Origin: Haliclona indistincta
Taxonomy: Eukaryota; Porifera; Demospongiae; Haplosclerida; Chalinidae
DNA length: 64,000 nt
Assembly (NCBI GenBank): GCA_964017065.1
Contig: OZ024785.1
Location: 5,970,314-6,034,313, forward strand
Direction: 5' to 3'
The notes under the pieces are model-generated. The model was not told the origin of the DNA. It worked only from the letters and a program-made list of their open reading frames with translations, and ran no database searches. Shown here one piece after another: positions 47,101-58,040 of the stretch. Every line of letters begins with the position of its first letter. Positions within the stretch are counted from its first letter, which is position 1. The position numbers and the translations under genes are program-made.

Positions 47101-50100
47101 ATGAAGTGCCATTGCTTTTTGAGCCTATTGCTGCTCCACTTATTAGTGCTAACTTTAGCCTTTAAACTTTGCATTGCTTGTCATGGACCTACAGGTAAGT
47201 ATTAATATAAACACACGAATACAGTATTTCAGGTAGATCTTTTACACAGCCATAACACAGGGTCCACAATCAATAAATGCTGCGTTTGGAGAAATTGCTA
47301 CATTTAATTGCACTGGGCATGGAAATATCATGAATTGGCTGATTAATGGAACAGATGTCAACTCAATGTCAACTGAGATGATACAACTTCTTGGAATACA
47401 AGTGGCTACAACAAAAACTTTGATATATATCGGCTCTGGTTATAGTCCCCAAATATATAGCTATTCATCATTGCTCAGTATAATAGCAAATTGCGGCATT
47501 ACTACTGTGACTGTTCGGTGTTTAATAAACACCTGTTCAAATTTTCATGCAGCTGATGGATCTCTAGAAGTTGAAGGTATAAATAATTCAGAAGGTTTAA
47601 AATAATAATATTAATTTTTGGACTCAGATTATGATTATACTCCACCAAGCATTGAGACAGTTGGACAAAACTCTGTTTTTTTTCACTTGGATGGATCTAA
47701 TGCTAGTTATGATGTGACCATTATAAACATGTCAAATGGTAACATAGCAACAAACGAAACAGTGTTTGGTAACTCAAATGCCTACAAGTTAGAACTAGAG
47801 AATCCTGATCCTTGTCATTTGTACAATGTCAGTATGGAGTTGAATTACCATGAGAGGTGTATACCAGGAATTACGACCCATTTATTGGCAACTTTTGAAG
47901 CTAGTGAGTGATTATTATTGAGTGAATATAAAACATGAATTCATTTATGTAGTACCATTTGAGATTGAGAATGAGTCAGTGATTGTTAACTATAGATCAG
48001 ATAATCATGTGGTGAATGTATCATTTAAGGTATAGTTTTGCTATGCTATTTTGCTTTAAAATGTCATTCTTTATAGTTGGAAGAAAATATAAGTATATGT
48101 CATGGAAAAAATCCAAGTTCTTTTTTGTTTGAAGTGATAAATATTGTCTCCGATTCTGTTGAAAGTGTGGAAGCATTGACCATCACTAGTAACAATCAAG
48201 GCAATTATACAGCTAGTCTTGGAGTAGTGCTACAGCCAAACAGTGACTACATTCTGAACATTGTTACACAGAACTCAGTAGGTTCTTCAATTTCTGGACC
48301 ATATAAAATCAGTAAGTCATCGATAGTTCTTGTTTACAAATATTTACCATGGAATGACCTGCACAATGCACTGTTTATCATTATTCACAGGTACACATGA
48401 AGTTCAAGACCTTATTGTCACTGTCAATTCACAGCAAGTGTGTATTGCTTGTGTACTAGCTGATTGGGCTAATACAAACAGTTGCCAGGTTACAATTTAC
48501 TCTGAGATGACACAAACAATAAAGTCAATCACAATCATGTCATCATCAACCACTACTCTCATGAATTGCACTGATAATATTCCTCCTGGTTATTATCACA
48601 TCATAGCTTATGATACTGACAATGTATCATATCCTGCTGTTAAAAAGTATCACTACCTGAATACCACTTTACCTCAAGGTATGAGTTTGCATGCTACTGC
48701 TTTCTCTCTATAAGTTGTACATATACTGTAGTTCCATTTGAAGTTGACAAAGAGACAGTGGTTATTAGCTATAACCCTGACAATACTGCATTAAACATTT
48801 CTTTTAAGGTATAAACTATCTTAGTTTGAAATAATAATTCAGGGTTTATTATTTTAACAGTTGTTGGGAAATTTAACCATATTTCCAGGGAAAAATCCAA
48901 ATTCTTTTATGTTTCAAGTGATAAACATTGTTTCCAATGCTGTTGACAGTGTGAATACATTGCCTGTTCATAATCAAGGCAACTATACAGCTTGTCTTGG
49001 AGTAGTGTTGCAACTAAACAGTGACTACATTCTGAACATAGTTACACAGAATTTAGTAGGTTCTTCGATTTCTGGACCATATAAAATCAGTAAGTGTCAC
49101 ATCTTGGTCACTAATCAACTTGAGTTTACATTTACCAAAATGCATACACTATTATGCATTGTTATTCCCTATTCCTAGGTACACATGAAGTCCAGGATCT
49201 TGTTGTCACTGTTAATGCACAGCAAGTGTGTATTGCTTGTGTACTAGCTGATTGGGCTAATACAAACAGTTGCCAGGTTACAATTTACTCTGAGATGACA
49301 CAAACAATAAAGTCAATCACAATCATGCCATCATCAACCACTACTCTCATGAATTGCACTGAGAATATTCCTCCTGGTTATTATCACATCATAGCTTATG
49401 ATACTGACAATGTATCAAATCCTGCTGTTAAAACATATCACTACCTGAATACCACTTTACCTCAAGGTATGAGTTTGTATGCTAGCTGCTTTCTCTCTAT
49501 AAGTTGTACATATGCTATAGTTCCATTTGAAGTTGACAAAGAGACAGTAGTTGTTGGCTATAACACTGACAATACTGCTTTAAACATTTCTTTTAAGGTA
49601 TGAACTATCTTAGTTTGAAATAATAATGCAGGTTTATTATTTTAACAGTTGTTGGGAAATTTAACCATATTTCCAGGGAAAATACCAAATTCTTTTATGT
49701 TTCAAGTAATTAACATTGTTTCCAGTGCTGTTGACAGTGTGAATGCATTGCCTGTTCGTAATGAAGGCAACTATGCAGCTAGTCTTGGAGTAGTGTTGCA
49801 GCCAAACAGTGACTACATTCTGAATATTGTTACACAGAACTTAGTAGGTTCTTCAATTTCTGGACCATTTGAATTCAGTAAGTCTCTAAAGCTGCTCAGC
49901 TCTATTTACTATTACCAAAATGCATGTAAAATGTACTGTTTTTTTAGGTACACATAAAGTTCAAGATCTTATTGTCACTGTCAATGCACATCAAGTGTGT
50001 ATTGCTTGTGTACTAGCTGATTGGGCTAATACAAACAGTTGCCAGGTTACAATTTACTCTGAGATGACACAAACAATAAAGTCAATCATGATTGTGTCAT

Positions 50101-50758
50101 CATCAACGCTCATGAATTGCACTGATAATATTCCTCCTGGTTATTATCACATCATAGCTTATGATACTGACAATGCATCAAATCCTGCTGTCAAAACGTA
50201 TCACTACCTGAATACCACTTTACCTCAAGGTACAAGTTTCTCGTTCCATACACTCATTGACTTTTGCTTCTGACTTATACATGTAGTTGAACTGCAGTTG
50301 ACTTCAACAATTAAAACAATGCACTCTCAGACGACCATGATCATTAACACCACACCAGCAAGTGAGTCATGTAAAATAAATGTGGTTGTGGACAACACTG
50401 GTTGTGGATCAGTGTAAAACACGGCCAGGTAGGGTCACTTACATCGTAAATTTTCTATAGCTGCATCAGAAAGCATTGAGCAAATAGGACTTTTGGCTGG
50501 TATAGCAGGACTTGCGGCAATTTCTCTACTAGCTGTGACCTTGCTTCTGGCAATGTGTGTGTGTATTTGCTGTAGCCGTTGTCGACAGCCAGGTTTGTAT
50601 TGCCTAATGATATTGGTATAACAATAAGTATTGTTATTGTGGCAGCAAAATCAGCTCCGGATGAGAGTAGTGCTGCAGTTTGTGCTGATGAGAAAATGGA
50701 AATTTATGAAGAAATGGAGATGGACACAAACAATACCTATGAAGCCATCAACATATGA
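47101..50758 (+). CDS. Ig/FN3 single-pass receptor 2 (three FN3 cassette pairs)
   Basis: Exons: signal peptide 47101-47194 (MKCHCFLSLLLLHLLVLTLA); Ig-like domain 47250-47576 (GEIATFNCTGHGNIMNWLIN...VTVRCLINTC), clearly different from receptors 1 and 3; FN3-like 47628-47902; then three B+C cassette pairs (B exons near 47953-48028/48077-48312, 48731-48808/48861-49090, 49520-49596/49649-49878; C exons near 48391-48678, 49180-49467, 49949-50229); stalk near 50286-50360; membrane exon 50461-50592 (GLLAGIAGLAAISLLAVTLLL); tail 50646-50758. The tail is IYEEMEMDTNNTYEAINI: YxxM, seven residues, YxxI, which has ITAM spacing with Met in the first +3 position. The C cassettes are nearly identical to one another and to those of other receptors. 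Role: candidate signalling receptor. Confidence 0.77.
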
Positions 50759-50896
50759 GCTCCTCCAGTACCTTCTAATACGTCAACTTGAAATAATCAT
50801 TATAGTTTTGTAGTCTAGCAAGAGTTCTTTGTAAACCTGTTTCGTTATTACAAGAGAAATTGTTGTGCCTTTGATAGCTGTGCTGGTACTTACTTA

Positions 50897-50975
<79 letters not shown>

Positions 50976-51785
50976 GTTTATATTTTGTGTTAATTATCTC
51001 AATGACAAATTGACAATCAAGTTGATGATAAATACTTGATAACTACTTTTTGCTAGATGACACCTAGCTAGCACACATACCCACAAAAATAGATGCAATA
51101 GTGCATTGATGAATAAAGGATGTTGAAGAGTAGGTATCCAATTTCATAGGAATAATTTTAATTTCTTCTTGATGGTGTGAAAAATAGGCATTGTTTCACT
51201 ACTCGATTAAAGTTGATCAGCGCGATCGTTAGACTATTGAGACAGAGTGCATTTAAACCAAACACTCTGCCCATGGGTGAGCGCCCTAAGTGACAGTTGT
51301 GGTGCACCATTAAGAAATCTAGTATTTGTTAAGATCTCAACCTCAAGTTGTCAATTTGGAGGTCATGATACTTCGCCATCTTGTGTCATGCCCATGAGCA
51401 ATATAAACCAGGGTGTTCAGTAAAGATAGAGGATCATATTAATATTAATACCCGCCACATGACAGTAGGACAGTATGTTACTGAGATATCAAGCAAAATG
51501 TGTAAAAACTCATTTTTTACTCTCTTCGTGTGGAACACTGTAGTGCTATCACCCAAGCAGGTGGCTTTGGAGATACCCTTTTGCAGGAATTGTACATGTG
51601 AGCAATGACTGCAATACTGGTCTCAACTGAACACATCAAGAATTCACCAGCTCAACAGATAAATTGACACTCTGATGCAGATTAATACATGTTCAGTGAA
51701 CTTCTCACACAGCTACTTAGCTTGTTTGCTATTCGAATTAGTGATTCTTCTGCAGTTCTGATTTTGATTTTTCGCAGTTCTCATC
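50759..51785. other. Intergenic 3' flank of receptor 2
   Basis: Contains a (CT)n tract (50901-50974) and, ending at 51540, one terminus (TTCGTGTGGAACACTG) of the Tc1-type family whose complete copy is at 27635-28231. No gene recognised; the block is repeated after receptor 3 (56374-57315). Confidence 0.6.
50901..50974. repeat. (CT)n microsatellite
   Basis: About 36 CT dinucleotides. The homologous site after receptor 3 (56500-56512) has only six, so the tract expanded in this unit. Confidence 0.95.
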
Positions 51786-52130
51786 AGAAAGAACTGCAGA
51801 AGAAGTGGTAATGGTTGAGGAATCGTAAGTCAATAAGAGATGATCTTCAAGTTTCATTCATTCGTGAACGACACCATGATCCCACTCATAGTTCTGTGTC
51901 GATCTCTCAAAACAGTGATTATGCTGAGCCTTGATTAATAACAATGGTATGTGGTTTATTTTTGTGCACTGATGTTTAATGACAGTGAAAAGATCATATT
52001 GTGCATTTTGTATAATGTATTTTCCTACCACCAACATTGTTTATGCATACTTGCTTACAACAGAAGGACATCATGGTCCCACTCACAGTTCTGTATCGAT
52101 CTCTCAAGACAGTGATCATGCTGAGGCTTG
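51786..52130 (+). pseudogene. Beta-helix gene 3'-end relic, unit 3
   Basis: 51786-51940 matches the last 150 coding bases of the beta-helix gene (KELQKKW...QNSDYAEP), with an early stop (TGG TAA) and no start. A second short copy at 52060-52130 ends SQDSDHAEA-like. Confidence 0.85.
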
Positions 52131-52316
52131 ATTAACGACAACGATTTGTGGTTTATTTATTGTCTGATTTTATAGTGCAAAGTTCATCATGAATTGAATT
52201 GTACATCATGTACATGTGTATAATTTTTGTTTTGTTATTATGCCTACCACCCACTCGATCTGTTCTGTTTATGCATGCTTGCATTTTTACAAGTACAGTA
52301 AACATAATATTGTACA

Positions 52317-55300
52317 ATGGCTCGCCATCGGTTGTTGATGTCATGGTTGCTCTGTCTATCGGTGCTAACTTTAGTTGTTAAACTAAGCTGTGCATGTCAT
52401 ACATATGCAGGTAAGCCAATTATCATGTGGATTCTAGTTTAACTAGGTTCTATTCCACAGCAATAATACAGGGACCACAGTCAGTAAATGCCACTTTTGG
52501 AGAAACAGCTACATTTCATTGTAGTGGGGATGGAATTAGTATGATATGGACAATAGATGGAACAGATGTTAAATCAATGTCGCCTGAGACAATTGAACTT
52601 CGTGGAGTAAAAGTGAATAGAACAAAAAACTATTCATTAAATTGTGGATATTATTATCAATCGTGGCTCAACATGACAGCTAATTGTATCAATAACTTTA
52701 CAGCTATTCAGTGTGTGATGAGTAGTGTTGTGAACATGTATCATGCAACATCTAGTGGGTTTTTACAAGTTCAAGGTACTATACCTATTATTAGTTCATA
52801 CGGGTGTTTAAAAAATATTTTGCTAGATTACTCTTTACAGCCGCCAAACATCACAGCCATTGGACAAAAGTCTGTTTTATTTCACTTGGATGCGTCCAAT
52901 GCTAGCTACAATGTTACCATAGTTGACCTGTCGAATGGTAGCATAGTAACAAACCTAACTGTGTTTGGTAACTCAAATGCCTACAAGCTAGAACTAGAGA
53001 ATCCTGGTCCTTGTCATTTGTATAATGTCAGTATGGAGTTGAATTACTTCGAGAAGTGCATATCAGGAATTACAGCCTATTCATTGGCAACTTTTGAAGC
53101 AAGTGAGTTTGAACACTTTGCCTTCATAATTAATTCATACATGAATTTATATATATCTCACAGTCCCACTTAAGGTCAACAAAAAGTCAGTGATTGTTAA
53201 CTATAGACCAGATGACCCAATAAACATATCATTTAAGGTATGAACCACATGTCTTGTACTGTACTTTTAAACGATTCTTTGCAATAGTTGGAGGAAAATG
53301 TAGCATGTCCTGGAAAAACTCCAAGTTCATTTTTATTTGAGCTGACAAATATTGTCTCCAGTTCTGTTGAAAGAGTGAAAGCATTGACCATCACTAGTAA
53401 CAATCAAGGCAATTATTAGGGAGACACGGTAGTGTCTCCCTATGTAGGGATGAACGAGAAAACAAGATGGCGGCTACATACAATGTATTAGCGTTCAAAC
53501 GCTGATATTTCGCCTAGTGATAAATTTTATACGTCCAAAGACACTTAGATCTGCTCTCTGGCGTTGCCCCATCTTACAGTAGCAAGGAGATTGCTCGAAA
53601 TTGTTACTAAAGTGACGAACCTGGAAACGGTGAAAATCGACTTTCGTCATCTTCGTTTTCTTATTCTTCTTTCTTCCACTCGCCTAGCGCCTTTACGCGA
53701 GCAGTGTCAAGACCAAAACACCCACGAACAGTCGTGAAATTCTCCTGGCATGTGCCTTTTGAACTTACTTTTTAGCGAAACGACGATATACATTTGACGA
53801 GCTCACGATCACGAACAGTTGTCAGCTAAGTGTTTGACGCCATTATTGTGATTACGTAATACGCACGTGACCAAACACACATGTAGAGTATCGCCATATG
53901 GAGAGCGCATATTGGCGTCTGGAGTCTTCGAAGAACAACTCACAGAGTAAGGTCGTGTAGTATCACCGTTCTGCTGCTTGCCAGATAGTATCACAGCCAT
54001 ACAGAAAATTCTAAACCAGAGTGGGCGGGGCTCGTATGCTGTGCATCCAGGCTGCAGCATGCATGAATGCATGAGCTAGTTTCACCATTTAGGAGCTACA
54101 AGTTAAAAAGCAATTATCAAGAAAAGCAAACCAAACCAATGATGGAAACAAAAAAGAGATACATTATCTTGCCGAATTCGAACTGCACCAAAAATTTGAA
54201 ACTCACTGTAAAAGAAAAAAGGACACAAACAAGAAAATAAAAAGATTTCTAACGAAATCAAAAGGATGTAGGGATAAAGAAATCTGCTACTGGTCCACAA
54301 TGTAAACCAACAAGGAGCAAGAATGGAATGGTAACACGATTGACTTGCTAACAGACCATAGATCCCTACATCAGTGGCTGACTACAGCAGTTCTGCTAGT
54401 TGCTATTGACTGACACCTGACATGCATTGGTTAGCTTGTGACAAAATAATTATAGTATAGTCAAAATGTTATGTACAGCCACTGATGTAGGGATCTATGG
54501 TCTGTTAGCAAGTCAATCGTGTTACCATTCCATGCTTGCTCCTTGTTGGTTTACATTGTGGACCAGTAGCAGATTTCTTTATCCCTACATCCTTTTGATT
54601 TCGTTAGAAATCTTTTTATTTTCTTTACAGCTAGTCTTGGAGTAGTGTTACAGCCAAACAGTGACTACATTCTGAATATTGTTACACAGAACTCAGTAGG
54701 TTCTTCAATTTCTGGACCGTATAAAATCAGTAAGTCATCGATAGTTCTTGTTTACAAATATTTACCATGGAATGACATGCACAATGCATTGTTTATTCTA
54801 TTTACACATGAAGTTCAAGACCTTGTTGTCACTGTCAATACACAGCAAGTGTGTATTGCTTGTGTACTAGCTGATTGGGCTAATACAAGCAGTTGCCAGG
54901 TTACAATTTACTCTGAGATGACACAAACAATAAAGTCAATAACAATCATGTCATCATCAACCACTACTCTCATGAATTGCACTGATAATATTCCTCCTGG
55001 TTATTATCACATCATAGCTTATGATACTGACAATGTATCAAGTCCTGCTGTTAAAATGTATCACTACCTCTTCACTTTACTTCAAGGTATGATTCTTTGT
55101 GCTACATTATACAACTGCATTTTATACACTCATTCCAGTCCCATTAAAGGTTGACAAGGAGACAGTAATTATTGACTATAGACCTAATGACACTGCAGTA
55201 AATGTAACATTTAAGGTATAAATAATTAATCACTATGTTGTGTTTTAAAATAGTGATTTTGAAATAGTTTATTGGAAGGAAAAATTCCAAATTCATATTT

Positions 55301-56373
55301 GTTTGAACTGATAGATACTATCTATAATGCTGTTGAAAGTGTGAATCCATCAACTATCACTCAAAATGAGGAAGGAAATTATACAGCTAACATTGGAGTA
55401 GTGTTACAGCCAAACAGTTACTACATTTTGAATATTGTTACACAGAACTCAGTAGGTTCTTCGATTTCTGGACCATATAAAATCAGTAAGTGTTACATCT
55501 CGGTCAAAAAATAAACTAATCAACTTTAGTTTGCATTTACCATTATGCACTTTTTATTCATTATTCCTATAGATACACATGTAGTTCAAGACCTTATTGT
55601 CACTGTCAATGCACAGCAAGTGTGTATTGCTTGTGTACTAGCTGATTGGGCTAATACAAACAGTTGCCAGGTTACAATTTACTCTGAGATGACACAAACA
55701 ATAAAGTCAATAACAATCATGTCATCATCAACCACTACTCTCATGAATTGCACTGAGAATATTCCTCCTGGTTATTATCACATCATAGCTTATGATACTG
55801 ACAATGTATCAAATCCTGCTATTAAAAAGTATCACTACCTGAATACCACTTTACCTCAAGGTACAAGTTTCTCATTCCATTTACTCAATGACTTTGCTTC
55901 TGACTGATACCTGTAGTTGAACTGCAGTTGACGTCAACAATTAAAACAATGCACTCTCGGACAACCATGATCATTAACACCCCACCAGCAAGTGAGTCAT
56001 GTAAAATAAAATGTGGTTTTGGATCAGTGTAAAGCACGGCCAGGTAGGGTCACTTATATCGTATATTTTCTATAGCTGCGTCAGAAAGCATTCAGCAAAT
56101 AGGACTCTTGGCTGGTATAGCAGGACTTGCGGCAATTTCTCTACTAGCTGTGACCTTGCTTCTGGCAATGTGTGTGTGCGTTTGCTGTAGCCGTTGTCGA
56201 CAGCCAGGTTTGTATTGCCTAATGATATTGGTATAATAATAAGTATTGTTATTGTGGCAGCAAAATCCGCTCCGGATGAGAGTAGTGCTGCAGTTTGTGC
56301 TGATGAGAAAATGGAAATTTATGAAGAAGTGGAGATGGACACAAACAATACCTATGAATTCATCAAAATATGA
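52317..56373 (+). CDS. Ig/FN3 single-pass receptor 3, coding exon interrupted by 1.2-kb insertion
   Basis: Exons: signal peptide 52317-52410 (MARHRLLMSWLLCLSVLTLV); Ig-like domain 52461-52775, close to receptor 1; FN3-like 52827-53102; first B cassette starting near 53165 and 53289, broken at 53416 by an insertion that brings an immediate TAG; remainder of that exon from 54627; C cassette near 54810-55085 (acceptor CAGGT missing, as in receptor 1); complete B+C pair near 55139-55860; stalk near 55917; membrane exon near 56076-56209; tail 56264-56373 ending YEEVEMDTNNTYEFIKI (YxxV, seven residues, YxxI). The right edge of the insertion makes a good acceptor (TTTTCTTTACAG|CT), which is in phase with the donor at 53102; splicing there would skip the broken part and keep the frame. 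Otherwise the allele is null. Confidence 0.68.
53417..54626. mobile_element. 1.2-kb insertion in receptor 3 FN3 exon
   Basis: Alignment with the same exon of receptors 1, 2 and 4 (AATTAT|ACAGCTAGTC) fixes the borders. The left border begins with the hairpin AGGGAGACACGGTAGTGTCTCCCT. The right third is a large inverted repeat: arms 54231-54380 and 54476-54625, about 150 bp each, 95-bp spacer. The word ATGTAGGGAT recurs near the left border and in both arms. No target duplication or transposase frame was clear; class unknown. Confidence 0.8.
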
Positions 56374-57315
56374 GCTCCTCCAGTACCTTCTAATACGTCA
56401 ACTTGATATAGTTTTGTAGTCTAGCATGAGCTCTTTGTAAACCTGTTTTGTTATTACAAGAGAAATTGGTATGCCTTTGATAACTGTGCTGGTACTTACT
56501 CTCTCTCTCTCCAATTTATATTTTGTGTTAATTTCTCAATGATAAATTGACAATCAAGTTGATGATAAATACTTGATGACTAAGTTTTGCTAGATGACAC
56601 CTTGCTAGCACACATGCCCACAAAAATAGATGTAATGGTGCATTGATGAATAAAGGATGTTGAAGGGGTAGGTATCCAATTCCAGGGGAATAATTTTAAT
56701 TTCTTCTAGATGGAGTGAAAAAATTGGCATTGTTTCACCACTCGATTATGCGATCGTTTGACTATATATTGAGACAGAGTGCATTTAAGCCGAACACTCT
56801 GCACACAGGTAAGCGCCCTAAGTGACAATTGTGATGCAGCATTAAGAAATCTTAACTATCAAGATCTCAACCTCAAGTTGTCATTTTGGAGATCATGATA
56901 CTTCGCCATCTTGTGTCACTCCCATGTCACGTGACTTGAAGCCATAATACACCAGGGTGTTAGGATCATATTAATACCTGTCACATGACATTAGGATAAT
57001 TTGTTACTGAGATAATGAAGCAAAATGTGTAAAAACTCATTTTTTTACTCTCTTCGTGTGGAACACTGTAGTGCCATCACCCAAAAAGGCAGTGAAATTG
57101 GCTTTGGAGAGACCCTCTTGCAGGAATTGTGAGCAATGACTGCAATATTGGTCTCAACTGAGCACATCAAGAATTCACCAGCTCAACAGATAAATTGACA
57201 CTCTGATGCAGATTAATACATGTCAGTGAACTTCTCACACATAGCTAGCTAGCTAGACAATTCGAATTATTGATTCTTCTGCAGTTCTGATTCTGATTCT
57301 TCCGCAGTTCTCAAC
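56374..57315. other. Intergenic 3' flank of receptor 3
   Basis: Homologous to 50759-51785. It also carries a Tc1-type terminus (ending at 57068, TTCGTGTGGAACACTG). No gene seen. Confidence 0.6.
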
Positions 57316-57645
57316 AGAAAGAACTGCAGAAGAAGTTGTCATGGTTGAAGAATCCAAAGTCAGCAAGAGATAGTCTTCAAGTTTTATTTATTTGAGAACG
57401 ACATCATGGTCCCTCTCACAGTTCTGTGTCAATCTCTCAAAACAGTGATTATGCCGAGGCTTGACTAATAACAACAATTTGTGGTTTATTTTCGTGCACT
57501 GTGACAGTGAAAAAATCTTATTGTGCATTATGTTATTTACCTACCACCAACATTGTTTATGCATACTTGCTTATAACAGAACGACATCATGGTCCCACTC
57601 ACAGTTCTGTATCGATCTCTCAAGACAGTGATTATGCTGAGGCTT
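57316..57645 (+). pseudogene. Beta-helix gene 3'-end relic, unit 4
   Basis: 57316-57470 matches the parent tail (KELQKK...GPSHSSVSISQNSDYAEA), with in-frame stops (ATTTGAGAACG, AGATAG), and 57580-57645 is a second short copy. Confidence 0.85.
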
Positions 57646-58040
57646 GAATAAATAAAAATTATTATTAACAATGATTAATTTTGTGGTTTATTTATTGTGT
57701 GATGATGTTTTTATAGTGCAAAGATCATCATGAATTGAATTGTGCATTATGTTATTTTGCCTACCACCCACTCGAACTGTTCTGTCAGGAGTTCATTAAG
57801 TGAACTCTTGGCTCTGTTTATGCATGCTTACAAGTGCAGTAAACATAATAATTATTGTATTGTACAAACAACACACAATATAATACAATATTATTGTATT
57901 GTAATGATTGAGGTTTATTTATTGTGCAATGATGTGTATAGATCAGTGTTGTGTTTTGCTTGTATTTCATTTGCCTACCGTCCACTCGATCTGTTTATGC
58001 TTGCGTTTATCAACTATTGTAACCGTAAACACATAGTACA

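Noticed and set aside
57785..57818. Small hairpin insertion (GAGTTCATTAAGTGAACTC) upstream of receptor 4
   Set aside because: Absent from the homologous flanks of the other receptors, but too short and without a clear target duplication to be called a mobile element.
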